Of a stretch of DNA of 64,000 bases, positions 39,641 through 51,632 are shown one piece after another. Position 1 is the first letter of the stretch. Each line of letters starts with the position of its first letter. The stretch comes from Setoptus koraiensis (taxonomy: Eukaryota; Arthropoda): contig CM106585.1 of NCBI GenBank assembly GCA_048013815.1, forward strand, positions 13,888,001 through 13,952,000. Direction: 5' to 3'. The notes below the pieces were generated by a model. It was not told where the DNA came from. It searched no databases and saw nothing but the letters and a program-made list of their open reading frames with translations. A program made the translations under genes and the position numbers.

Positions 39641-40546
39641 TTAATTTATGTTTTCTTCTTTTTGTTGTAATTCTTGCGTCTCTTTATCTTGCCCAGTTGC
39701 GTCATCAACTGCTTCTTTCTTCTCTGGTGAACTTTTTTCGACCGGGGAAAGTTGTTGTAGTTGATCGAGTCTTGTTGAGGAATCATGCTCTTCTGAGACA
39801 GTGGCTACAAGTTTTTCTAATATTGTAGTTGCTTGGTCACTTGGGGGTGATTCATCATTGAGGGTCGATGATTCGACGGCAGTAGGTGCACTAATATCTA
39901 AATCCATATGATAGTCTGCCATATCATCATCTTTGTGTAAATCATTGTCAAGCTCTGTCTTGATTATATCCTTGGAAATGTGCTCTTCTTTGTCTTCATG
40001 CAATTGAGTATGCCGTGTTTCCGGTACATTGAGTTGCTCAAGTTGACTAGAGTTTAGTTCATCTGACATATGAAGATCGTCGTTGTTTGTTTGATTTCCA
40101 TCAATCAGTTCGGTAATGTTTTGAGAATTTGATTCGAATTGTTCGCCTGTGTTATCGAGCAAAGACGTGTTGTCAGTGGATAAAATATTTTCCTTGTTAT
40201 TGTTGTTGGTATTATTATTAATATTGTTACTATTATCAGAGGTGCCATTGGTATTATTGTTGCTATGAGTAGTGTCGGTGACAACATCGGTCGTATCCAT
40301 TGGCTGGTTGCCGTTACTTTCTGGTAGATTTCCCGCACTAAGTTTGTCCTCGCCAGTGGTTGTTGGCGGGATCTCGGGTTTCTTGGGCTCCGGAATCACG
40401 GGTACCCATTTGAAGATCTTCATTGATGTGTCTCCGATAGCGACCCATTTCTTTTCCCATCTCCTAACCCTGTCAATGGCTTGCATGGCACGTTTGATAT
40501 CATCTTTGGCTCGGCTTCTGGTCTCTGCCCGCACCGATCGCGACAT
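39641..40546 (-). CDS. BCL7: BCL7 family protein (SWI/SNF-associated)
   Basis: BCL7 proteins are accessory subunits of BAF-type chromatin remodellers and act in the nucleus. The 301-residue frame starts with the family domain: [19 protein letters not shown], then [20 protein letters not shown] and [10 protein letters not shown] (residues 1-53). The rest is an acidic, Ser/Thr/Asn-rich tail of low complexity, longer than but typical of the variable tails of this family. No intron. It converges on the PRELI gene. Confidence 0.93.
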   Translation of the reverse strand: MSRSVRAETRSRAKDDIKRAMQAIDRVRRWEKKWVAIGDTSMKIFKWVPVIPEPKKPEIPPTTTGEDKLSAGNLPESNGNQPMDTTDVVTDTTHSNNNTNGTSDNSNNINNNTNNNNKENILSTDNTSLLDNTGEQFESNSQNITELIDGNQTNNDDLHMSDELNSSQLEQLNVPETRHTQLHEDKEEHISKDIIKTELDNDLHKDDDMADYHMDLDISAPTAVESSTLNDESPPSDQATTILEKLVATVSEEHDSSTRLDQLQQLSPVEKSSPEKKEAVDDATGQDKETQELQQKEENIN

Positions 40547-41638
40547 GTTGATCGTATTCTGTTAATGAATGTCGGCTATCTAAATTAAAAAGTGTGTACA
40601 ATATGTATGTACGTCAGTAAATATGTAAAAGTGAGAATTTATGATGACAGATTAAATAATAGGATTGGATTGTGAGGAGGGCGCCAAGAAATTAAGCGTG
40701 GATTTTCCGCATCTCGCCGAATATCCAACTCCAATAAAACTAAATTATTCTCGAGCGGGCGATATTCACCGATCTACTGGCCCGTTGTGTTTAAAACAAT
40801 GCTGCGAGAAAATTTCACTAGGGCGGCGCTTCCATGCTCTCCCAGCGCAGCCAGTAGTGAGTGCTAGTACATCCAGGGTCCTTCGAATGGCGAAGCCGGT
40901 AGCAGGCGCTGTGGGCCCTGCGTCGGCTTCAGGGCACGCTTAAGCACGCAGCGAAAAGAAACGTTTGACGGAACACTCGAAGGCTTGTTGTGCGGACGCG
41001 GATACGTTACGAGCGCGCCTAGCGGGATCTATCGGCACCATTTTTTGTAATGCGGTAAGCGCTGCACAGTTCAACGAATCGGTGGCATCATTTTGGCACA
41101 GACGTTGCTTGTGTTTGCATCCGATGCGTTACCAATGCCCGTATACATTTGCACAGAAGAAACGTTTGGCACATTGAAAAACATGGCGGCTGGGCGCATA
41201 TCAACGAGCACGTATAATGGTTTTCTTAAATATTTTGCGGGGGGACAAGATGTAGCTGTTGGTGTTCTGTACGCACAATCTCACCCCCTGTAGAATATTC
41301 ATGAGAACGAGCTGCATGCGCATGGTGCCTATTTTTAAAATGTACCCAGTTGCAATGTTGGCCGCGGGAGGGCGCCATTTCGTGTTACGCTGAACAAGAG
41401 TTACATTGTTGTAGGCACAATGCAACTCTTGCTGCTTGCTAGATGGCTCCCCAAGTGGAAAGTCCAAGAGAAGAACAAGCGACGACTGGATTATCGCTGG
41501 TAGAATCGCTAAAAGAATTGCATTTGATGCTGGCATTTTTTGCGAGAAACTCGCCAGGCGCCCACGGTAGCATTCGAGAGAGCTCAGCCTCATGTCGCCG
41601 ATCAATGCGTGCTGAAAAAATGCGCTATATTCATCGAG
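40547..41638. other. Gap between BCL7 and tRNA-Asp
   Basis: The first 120 bases are probably the BCL7 5' leader and promoter. From about 40.66 to 41.6 kb the DNA is unique, GC-balanced and almost free of the triplet repeats seen elsewhere. Frames exist (for example 41201-41605 minus) but none has a recognisable product. Confidence 0.4.
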
Positions 41639-41710
41639 TCCCGGATAGTATAGTGGTTAGTATCCCTCGCTGTCACCGTGGAGACCCGGGTTCAATTCCC
41701 GGTCCGGGAG
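41639..41710 (+). tRNA. tRNA-Asp (anticodon GTC)
   Basis: A 72-base cloverleaf. The acceptor stem TCCCGGA/TCCGGGA pairs fully, with G as discriminator. The D arm contains TAGTATAGTGG (A box). The anticodon loop CTGTCAC puts GTC at 41672-41674. The T arm CCGGG-TTCAATT-CCCGG holds the B box. The order matches metazoan tRNA-Asp. The anticodon stem CCTCG/CGTGG has one T-T mismatch in its middle. No intron and no encoded CCA. A T5 run (41714-41720 area) follows as a polymerase III terminator. Confidence 0.92.
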
Positions 41711-44359
41711 AGTTCTTTTTGCTTTTGGTTTGCTGGGGGGGGGTTCCAATGTAAATTGCATGATGCAACGCATCGAGCAATGACATTTGTACATGGCTTG
41801 TGAGATCTCATCATCGGGGCCATCCAATTATAAACAGCGCGACACACTAATAATTGAGCCCATTGATTAGAGAGCCACTTGATGAGAACTATATTTAGCC
41901 ATCCGAGCGAAGCCCTCGCGACTGCTGGCGGTATCAAGATCAGGATATCAAAGGTATATCAGAGAAATGGAGCTAAACGAAACGATCCGCTGCCGGCAAG
42001 CTACCGATTGCCGCGGGCGAAACATGCTCGCAATGAATTGTTTCGTTGGAGTTGCGGCCGCCAGTTACATTGGGACATTACATACACGATGTATGCGAGA
42101 ATGAGCCGGTCGCGTTGGTTTAAATTGGCAGTTGTTGTTAAAATTAGAAACAGGTTGTAGTAATTAATTACTTGTATGCGAGTGTTATTATTGATAGTTT
42201 ACACGTTCGTGCTGGCGAGCGCAACACGATACAGGCTCTATTTGGCCAAAAGCTATAAATTATATAAACGATCCACGATCAGATTGCAACCCTTTCTTGC
42301 ATGACGGCGCTCGTTGTTCGTGATGGCCGCTTGATCATGTCGAACAACATGGTGTCATTTGCTAAAAATTGATACTTTTAACGGGACTCAACTGATAGCT
42401 CAATAGAGCTATCAGTTTGCCTATCAGTTCAGGCGCTCGGGCTGTCGGGGCGCCAAATGGGCATTGTGATGATGGTCCTGCATCATGCAAGCCGGTCAGC
42501 CATTTGCCAGATAATTGCCGCTAATCGAATCGGGGGCTCGCCGCCGCCAATTAACAGCAGTGGCACTACGTGCCCACTTAGTGTTATTCGTCTGTGCTCG
42601 GATTTTCCTGTTTCGAAAACAATTATCCCTTGCCATTTAATGCGCGATCCGCCAATCAGTGTAACAGTATCAGTGTGAGGATGCTCGGCTCACAACAAAG
42701 TGCCTTCAGCATCGACGCAGCTAACGAACTCTATCTAGATCACTCTTATTTGCAGCTTGCTTTATTCAGTTTAGTCAATTAAGCGAGCCAGCCGGCCGGC
42801 CGGCCACGGTCGCACTTATACGGGGCAACAGGAACGTCTACTTATGTAACATAAGTCATGTCTTAACTGGCACTTGTTTGATTAGATATTGTTGTTGCAT
42901 AATGATCATCAGCGTGCTTGTTCGGTTAGTAACGTCAGTCGGCGGGCCAGGTCAGTGAGCCGGTCAGCATGACAGACGTAGCATGACCGAATCTCCAATA
43001 ATGATATTATGTTGTTGATATTGTGCAGTGTGTCTGGAATAAAAATTTTCTAGCGACAATGCGACCAAACGATGCAACAATGCGAGCGGCAGCACAAGTT
43101 GTCAGTTGTTGCAAAATGTCACAAGCAAACACCAAGCGACACCAACAGGTGAAGACAAGCGGTCTATTTGCATAATGCAGAATATGCAAAATATGCAAAC
43201 TGTGGAGTGTGTCATTAGCATAAGCTACCAATTAAGCCGGCCAGAGGAACCATCGCAGCCAATGTGCAGCTCGCAAAAGGCAGGCGAGTTTATTTGTGAG
43301 TGTGCCCAACGGATAACGTCGCCATGCCAACCATTGTGTCTGGCGGAGCGTCTTTTTTGTCGGACGACAACACAGGTATATTGACTTGTCGGCGGGCACT
43401 TGCAGCTCAACAGCTCGAGAGTCTGTTGAGCTGTTGAGTGTGTTTAAATTACAAATTGATGGAGATAATTGCCCGACGATTGCAGCGGTTGTGCCAGCAG
43501 CAGCAGCAGCACCAATCAATTGTGTTGCAACTGCATCATCGCGATGCAACAATAACATCAGTCAGCCGGCCACCACTGGCCAAACTCTGACACAACGGCT
43601 GTTTATTGGTGCACGTCGGTGCTTGCAACTTTCTTACGGCAATAACAATAATAACACACTGTGTTTTATTTTATAATTTACATTTATAACAGTGTGTGTG
43701 CTTTACCGTGTTTGCAAGACGAAATATTTGTTGAGTTGTGACATAATGTCGCCGACATTAGGCGCCCGTCGAGATGCCAGCCGTCCGAGCTGGCCGAGTG
43801 GCCGACTTGTCGGGCCAATCAGAGCGCTGAAAAGCGCATGCCACCATTCAATAACAATTCATCATAATTATAATTTTTTGCGTCGCTCAAATCAACTACG
43901 GGCAAGGCCTAACGGGGCAACCGTTTTCTGGCTCGGGCTTTTTCTTCGCTCGCTTGCCACGACAACGTTGTGCCGCCTCGACACACACACACTTGACACT
44001 CGGCCGTTCTCAGCTAATTATTTGGGCTCGAGTGAGCCGCTGACAATTGCGTTTCGGATGCCATTTCGAGCTGGACTCGCTGGCCCAGTCTCGGCGGCCC
44101 GACAACAGTCGCTTCCAGCGAGCGCCAGCTTCGGCCCGGTTTATGAAACGGTTTACGAGTTGAATTGAGTCTGCGAAAAGTTTTCACTTGGTTTCTTTCA
44201 ATTTCGGCAATTCTTTTCTTTTATTCGTGTGCTATCCGTTGCTTGCAAGCGCACATTTACATTCGCGTTCACATCACATTCATGTAACATTATCGTGAAA
44301 AATACTAATTTAAACAAAAGCAGTGTCCGTCATACACTGTGCAGACCATAATTGCATTA
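41711..44359. other. Intergenic region, no supported gene
   Basis: A G run at about 41733-41741 follows the tRNA. A perfect 12-bp inverted repeat with a four-base loop lies at 42390-42417. The rest is mixed GC sequence with short frames of random character. It separates the tRNA from the 3' end of the giant minus-strand ORF. Confidence 0.45.
42390..42417. repeat. Perfect 12-bp inverted repeat
   Basis: AACTGATAGCTC and GAGCTATCAGTT flank the loop AATA. No T run follows, and the stem is too short for a microRNA precursor. Confidence 0.8.
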
Positions 44360-44641
44360 TCACACTAATCTGTCGCAATTCTTTTTATTCCAAATGAGCT
44401 TGCCAGTGTCGGCCGGGCGCCTATTGACGATATTCATGGCATATTTGTTGTTAGTTTTGTTGTTGTTGTTGCTGTCGCCCTTGTTCTTCTCAAACGACAC
44501 CAGCCTGTTTATGAACTTGGACTGTTTACCTGTGTCGGCCACCGGCTGCTGGCTGCAAGAGCATCGGGGCCTCTGCGCCACGCAATCGTCGCTGTTGTCG
44601 CTGAGTGTCAGGCCCTCATCGTCATCGTCGCCATCATCGTG

Positions 44642-44674
<33 letters not shown>

Positions 44675-45219
44675 GAGCGACTCCTCTTGGTCGCTCAAGC
44701 TCAGTCCCAAGCTCACCATTTTGGCGCCATCATTATCGTCAATCATTGATCTTCCGTTGCCCGTCGTTATTCTGTTGCGCAATTTGGCCAATTGTGTCGC
44801 CCGTAAACGATGACGCAATTGTTGTTGTTTTGTGCCATTATTATTATTGTGCAATTTGCAGTGATTGCTGACTTGTTGCATCATTGCTCTGTTGTTGTTG
44901 TTGTTGTTGTTGTTTGTGTCGACACTTGCATCGTCGCTGGTGCTTGTATTGACGCTGTCACGCTGTCGCTGCTCTAGTAGCTTGCCGTCGTCCTCGTGGA
45001 CACTGCTACTTCCGCTTGTGGTGTCGCTCGCCTGAACGAACAGGGCGCTCTTGACGGCGGTGCTGGCCAAGCGCTGTTTTTGGGCTATTTTCTGTTGTTG
45101 CTGTTGTTGTTGGTGCTGCTGTTGCTGTTGTTGTTGTAGTCGCGTTTGTTTGGCACACAATATCTGCTGCTGCTGCTGCACGTTGGCCGGCTGCATGTGT
45201 AGTTGCATTTGTAGTTGGT

Positions 45220-45250
<31 letters not shown>

Positions 45251-48200
45251 GCATTGGTGCGTCTCGCCACTTGTGTCCATAACAGCGGCACCCACATTCG
45301 CGAGCACCGCATCCTCGTCTATGTCGTATCTGGCCTGTTGCATCGGGTGCACATGCTGCAAGTGGTGCGCCTGCGGTAGGAACGTATTGACACTTGAGGC
45401 CGCACCAAAGGGCAACTTGCCCCGCGGTATCGGATGATAGTAGCCACTTGGGCACCGGAAGTTGCCGTTCATTTGTTGCTTGTCGGCAGGGTCGCGAAAC
45501 AGCCACGAATTTGAACAGGACACACAATGGCAACACGACCTGTTGAACATGGGCGCTATTGGCTGTTGCTGTTTGTGGGCGAGCTCGCTGGCAAAATTGG
45601 CCTTGTTGTTTTGGTTGTTGGTGCATTGAGTCGGAAGCTTGTTGTTGTTGTTGCAGCTAGAGTTGTTGCCGCCACCGCCGCTACTTCCGGTGCTCGAGGA
45701 TGCCCCAAGGCCGCTGGTGTCGCCCTCTTGGGCGCGCAATTTGCTCTTGTTTTTGTTGTTGCATTTGTTGTTGGCCTTGCTCTTGCGCGCCACCGCCGCC
45801 ATTTGGGCCAACTGTTGCATCTGGCTTATGTGGGCCGCCACTTGACGTTGTTGCAATTTCTGATGGGCCTCCTCCAATTGGTTTTCGCGCGACTGCTGGT
45901 TGTGCAATTGACTGGTTACTTGGTTCTGGCTGTTGTTGGCATTCTGTTGTTGATTGAGCAAATTCTGTATGAGCGAGTCGGAGTGGCCGTCCACTAAGAC
46001 GCCCACGCCTAGATCCACGGGCAGGGGCGCCTGGTGCAGAGGGCGCTGATGGTGTTGTTGTTGTTGGTGCTGCCTGAGCAGCCGCTTGTGCCATTTTATG
46101 ACATCGTGCTGGGCGTCGCGAACATACCAGTAATCGTTGCAATACTGATGACATCTAATACTTATAATGACCACTAGGAGGCACAAAATAATCAGGGCGC
46201 AACACGAGCCAATCAGCACGTACAAGATGCGCTCGCTAGACACGGGCATCTTGTGGTGAGTATCGTTTACATTTGCATTTGAGCTGCTTGATGTTGAATT
46301 GGCTTGCATCGTACCCATTGGGCCCGCGATCTGTAGCCCGTTGTTCAACTTTATCAAGTCGCCCGAATGGTTGCTGCCGGCCCCACCGCTCGGGCCCGGG
46401 CCCACGCCGACGAGCTGCACGCGACCGGCGTGTTTGACCCAGTTTGGCACCGTTTCCGGCTGGCCGGCCGGCCCGGTGCCGCCCGAGGCGTCGGCCGGGC
46501 TGCTGGTCGGCTGCTTTGGCGCTATCATAGTTGGCGTCACCTCGGTGCTGGTAACGGGCACCAGCCGGCCTGCGGGCCGCTCCGCGCTCTCCACCGGGTC
46601 GCCGCTGAGCGCGGGCCGACCCCTGACGCTACCCGACGGCGTGCTGCCGTAGATAATTTCGGCGCCGCCCGAGCTCGCGGGCACCTGAGGAACTTGCAAA
46701 CCGTTGAGAATCATTGACGAGCCAATTGTCGCAATGGGAGGAACTCTTCGGTGCGTCACCACGCCCGCGGCCTGTTGATCGTGGTCGGACTGCTGCTGAT
46801 GCTGCTGTTGTTGTTGTTGCTGTTGTTGTTGTTGCTGCTGCTGTTGCTGAAAGTACAGCTGGTGGTCGTCGTAGTTGTGATTCTTGTAGAAGCGCTGGTG
46901 CGGGGCGGCCGGCCGGGCCGTCGTGGAGCCGCTCGGGCCGTCGGCCGGGTCGTTGTGCTGCTGAGCGGCCGACAACAAGTTTGGCGGAAACAAATTCGGT
47001 ATGGAAATTGGCGCCGGAAGCGCCTGTTGATGCTGTTGCTGCTGCAATTGACGCGAGCTCTGGTGCATGATCGAGCTGGCAATCGTCGACCACTTGCCCC
47101 GGAGCGGACCGCTACCCGACTGCGGTCTGTGCAACTGGCTCCCGCTGGCGCCGGTCCCGTTGACGCTCACCGCTGACGGGTTTGTCTTGGTCGCTTGCCG
47201 GGCCCTGATTGGCGGCGGTCCCGCGCCCTCGTCCAAATCGTCGCCGTCGCCCAGGTTACTGGAGCTGCCTTTGGTGTTGCTTTTGGCATTGGCCGCTAGT
47301 TGGTCGGTGTGCTGCCGCTTGTGATCCCCTTGGCCAGTCCTCTTGGCGTCGTCGCCACTCGGCCATTTCGGCAAGCTAGACAAGCGCCACGTGCTCGGCA
47401 CCACAACGTGGCTAGTTATGTCGCCCGTGGACGAGTCGAAACGCTGACCGGCAGAGGCGCTGCGATTGTGCCCGGACAAGTGTTCGTCCTTCTTCGACTT
47501 TCGTATTATCACATGGCCGTCGTCGTCGTCGTCGTCGTTGTTGTCCGCCCAAGGCTGGTCTTGCTGCTCTGGCACGGACGACGACGACGACTTTATGTGA
47601 TAGTCAATCACGGGCCCGCTAACAATTTCCAGCCGCTCGTCGCCACCTACGCTGGCGCCACTGGCGGAAGAGCCACCAACAGCTGGTGAGGCACCCTTGA
47701 GGCGCGCTTTTTTGCGCAATTTCTCTATGAGAAGCAAATTGGAGGGTTGCGAGAAGTAACTGCTCTTAGCGCCGCTCGAGGCGCCCTTGGTGTTGGGGAT
47801 GGCCGGCGGCGTGTCGAGCGAGTGCTGATCGGGCGGCTCAGTGTGCACCACCTTGCTCGCTTGTTTTGGGGGCCCCGACATAGAGGGCGTTGTGGGCGCC
47901 GGAGTATCGTCGTCGTAGTGCACATATTCCAGCGACACTGTCGTTGTGGAGCGGTTCGCGTTCGTTGTGGCCTGGCCCCAATTGTAACTGTCACTGTCGC
48001 TGTCAGTGTGGTTGTTGCTGGGTGCCTGTTGGCCGGCGTTGGCGGGCCTCATGACGACCCGCACCGCAGCGCCGTTGCCTGGTTTGTTGTTGTGCGGGCG
48101 CCCTCTATGCTGGCCCCGCGACATCAACAAATTGCTGCTGGGCGCCGGATAAACAAAGTGCGGCATCACCGGCTTATATATGGGCCTGATGGGCGAGTCC

Positions 48201-50429
48201 AAATGAACAATGTCGTGAATGGTGGGTATTCGCCGGCCGAATTTGGGCCCCTGCGCGCCCGCTTGCTGTTCGTGGAGGCGCTGCGACGATTCGAGCAGCG
48301 CAAACGGGTTGTTGTTGTTGTTGCTGTTGTTGCGGCTGTTGTTGTTGTTCGTAGATTGTGCATACGAGGGCGCGTGAGTTGTTGTCGGCGTGATTGCGGG
48401 GGCGGACGTGGGCGCCGGCGTTGTGCTGGAAAAGCTGGCCGTCGTGACCGAGGGCGCCTCGCCTGTCGGCTGGCCACTGTTGACAGTGGGCACGGGCAGC
48501 GACAACGGAACGGCGCTTGTTGTTGTTGTTGTAGACGACTGATTTATTTGGGGCGCCGGCGACAACAGAGCGGCCGGAAATCGCGTCACCAGCGCCGTTG
48601 TGGTGGAATGGTGCGGATCGATGGAGAAGGGGCCCACGGTGAGCGTTGTGCCGGTCAGATCGTCTTGTTCGTCGTCGTCGGAGCCAGTGTAAGTGATGTA
48701 ATCGCCACTGTCGGTGGCGCCATTGACTGTCAGCGGCGACGACGGATCGTGCTCTTCCTCGTACTCGTAGGTCACCCGTACGGGTGTCACCGGTTGCTGC
48801 TCGGCGGCGCTTGCCGGCGTCGAGGCCGCCTGATTGTTTAGGTTGTTGCTTAGGTTGTTGTTTAGGTTGTTGCTTGGGTTGTTGAACTGGGCCTGATCGA
48901 AGGCCGGCTTCGGGGTCACCTGGGCCGTCGGCTGTTGCTTCGAATAGTGCTGCTGTTGTTGTTGCTGGTGCAATATGGCCGCGATCAGCTGATCGTTGGT
49001 GAGCAGTTTCGAGTCGCCGTCGTGCTTCATTTTGTCGACGGCGCCGCCCAGCTCGCCGGGCCCACTCATGGTGAACGTGCCCAGATCGAACTCGTTCTTG
49101 ATCAGCTGATCTATCTGACTCAGGCCCTTTTCGGTGTCGTCGAAATCGTCGCTGGCCCCGCTCGTGATTATCACCTGTTGGTCTCGCTGTTTGTGGTTGT
49201 TGTGGTTGTTGCTTGGCTGTTGCATTTGCTTGCTTGCGGACAGCGACTGCTCGAGCCGCTTTAGTTGCACGCCGATCGAGGGCAGCACCAGCAGTTGTTG
49301 CTTGCTGCTGTTGTTGCCGGTTTGCAGGTTGTTGCTGGTTTGCAGGTTGTTGCTGTTGGTTTGCTGGTTGCTGTTGGTTTCTAGTGGCTTGAATGGCACG
49401 TAATTGATAGATGTCGCTTGCTGCAGCGGAAACAGGGGCCGCCTGAAGGAATTCAAAATGTAATCCTCGTGTTGGCCAGACTGAAGGGTGTACGATTTGT
49501 TGCTGGCCGGCGCGCTTGCCGCTAGAATTGCGTCGCGGACGTGAGTTGACTGCTGATGCTGATTGCTTGGCACGATGTTGTTGACTTGTGACGAGCTGGC
49601 CACTAATCTATTTACAGACTGATTGTGGGGCCCGCCGACGACCACGGGCTTCGCGATGGGCTTTATGATGGGCGTGGTGGTGGCGCCCGCGAAGTGGTAA
49701 TTCATTTGTTGTTGGCGCTGTTGTTGCTGCTGCTGTTGTTGCTGTTGCATCTGGTTGGCCAGTTGTTGCAACAACAACTTGGACGAGTCCAGCAAGCGCA
49801 ACCTTGGCCGTTGCAACAACAACAACCGGTTGTTGTCATTTTGTTGCTCCTTTTGTGTCTGCTCAAATAGCAGCGCTGATGGCCTCTGAGATTGAGATAT
49901 TTGTAGTTGTTGTTGTTGTTGTTGTTGGTGCTGCCGCAGAGTGGCCAGCGGATGATTGAGCATCAGCTGGGCGCCCACCAAATCGGCAAGGCAGCCGGCC
50001 AACAAGCAGCAACACACCACAATCAGCTGCTTGCTTCTGTGAGCCCACTGGGGCCCACTTTGGCGAGCCACTCTACAGCTGGTTGTGGTGTGATTGTTGC
50101 AACCGGAAATTGTGTGATTGTTGCAACTGAAAATTGTGTTTTTGTTGCAAGTGAACACATGATTGAAATGATGATTGATGCTGAGGTGACTTGAGATGGC
50201 GACGATAACGAAATAGTAGTAATAAATAAGTTTGTTTGTATCGATTGTTGTTTGTTTTTCACTAGTATCATTATTGTTAATTGTAATCTTCTTTTTCTTC
50301 TTGCACCATTCACCAGCAGCACTCCTGCCAAGAGTCTCGTCGACAGTCTTGCCGAGCCGCTGTGTTGCTGTTGTTGCTGCTGTCGTTGTTGTTGTTGTTG
50401 TCGTTGTTGTTGTTGCTGTCGTTGTTGTT

Positions 50430-50460
<31 letters not shown>

Positions 50461-50671
50461 TTGTTGCTGTCGCTGTTGTTGTTGTGGTGCCTCTGTTGTG
50501 GTCATGGCTACTTCCGGCGATGGCAGTGGAGCAATTGCTGTTGTTGTTGTAGCACCTTTTTCGCGTTGCGTCATTTGCATTGAATCTCGTTGCGCGTTGT
50601 CGCTTGGTTGCGTCTCGTGCCAACAACTTGCCAGCTTCACATCGAGGCCACCAATTGGCTGACCAGCGCAT
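44360..50671 (-). CDS. Giant single-pass membrane protein of unknown family, 2,103 codons
   Basis: One open frame of 2,103 residues. Residues about 212-235 (KQLIVVCCCLLAGCLADLVGA) look like a signal peptide, preceded by repeat-derived sequence, so the true start may lie in another exon. A Gln/Asn/Ser/Thr-rich, probably extracellular part of about 1,240 residues follows. A membrane helix (about 1482-1506, ILYVLIGSCCALIILCLLVV) leads into a Cys/Tyr-rich cytoplasmic stretch (SIRCHQYCNDYWYVRDAQ). The cytoplasmic tail (about 600 residues) has a second Cys-rich patch (CCHCVSCSNSWLF), long Gln runs and an acidic Asp run. Type I orientation follows if the signal peptide is cleaved. Non-repeat islands near the membrane look ordered and may be conserved. 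I recognise no family. The uninterrupted frame over 6.3 kb with varied non-repeat sequence supports a real gene. Confidence 0.75.
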
Positions 50672-51264
50672 GGTCAGACGGGCTGCATCACATAATAGTG
50701 GGCCCGTGGTAGTCGTTTGTTGTTGGCACTTGTTGTTTGTTTGCTGTTGCGGTTGCTGTTGCTGTTGCTATAATCTGCTCACAAGTCTCATGTGACGTCT
50801 GAATTATCTGATACAAATCTGATTTGTTGATCGTTCCCCTTTGGCTTCTCATCAATTTGCGGCAGCTTGTGCAGATTGTTTGCTGTTTGTGTTGGCTTCG
50901 CGGGCACATAATTCTATTCTTCTCTCGAGCTGTCTGTTCTTTTCTATTTGATCTGTGCGGATAAGCGAAACTATTGCGCAATTATTGCATGATCTGCATA
51001 CTGATGATATTGCAACTATCGACACGCTGCAACTGTTGACTTTCTCTCGTATTGAGCCGACTCGGCCACGACCATATGCAAATCACACAGCCAACGCAAG
51101 TTACGTTACGTAACGTTGTGTCTCTATCGACTGCTCACCACTGACTGCCGCTGCTGTCGTTGTTGCCGTTGTTGTCGCTGTTGTTGTTGCTGTCGTTGTT
51201 GTCGTCGCTGTTGCTGGCGACTCGAGTGAATCGGCCGCATATCCCGGCGCACAATGCTCACGCC

Positions 51265-51360
51265 CGTACCGTTAGTCGCCGTTAGTCGCCGTCAGTTGCC
51301 GTTAGTCGCCGTTAGTCGCCGTCAGTTGCCGTCAGTTGCCGTTGGTCGCCGTTGGTTGCG
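51265..51360 (+). repeat. 10-bp minisatellite
   Basis: Units like CGCCGTTAGT and TGCCGTCAGT alternate for about nine copies. Confidence 0.8.
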
Positions 51361-51492
51361 CAAGCCGACGCGTCCAGTGTGTCGATAGTTGCAGTTGCAT
51401 GTTGCCAACTTGTTCGCCGCAGCCCAGCTTTAATAGGCGATCTCAAGAGAGCCGTTGCTACTGTTGCCGTTGCGAACAGCTCACAGCAACAA

Positions 51493-51551
51493 CTTGCTGT
51501 TGTTGTTGTTGTTGTTGCTGTTGCTGTTGCTGTTGCTGTTGTTGTTGTTGT

Positions 51552-51602
<51 letters not shown>

Positions 51603-51632
51603 TTGCTGTTGTTGTTGTTGTTGTTTGCTGCC
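51493..51632 (+). repeat. Long GTT/GCT triplet and hexanucleotide tract
   Basis: About 140 bases of GTT and GCT triplets, partly as a TGTTGC hexanucleotide. Antisense it is poly-Gln, but no coding sequence flanks it. Confidence 0.85.

Noticed and set aside
41443-41754. 103-codon plus-strand frame
   Set aside because: Its second half is the tRNA-Asp gene.
45006-48841. Long frames on both strands inside the giant membrane-protein gene, including a 364-codon plus-strand frame
   Set aside because: They are GC-rich shadow frames of the 2,103-codon ORF; they lack any domain and contain Arg/Val runs typical of antisense readings.
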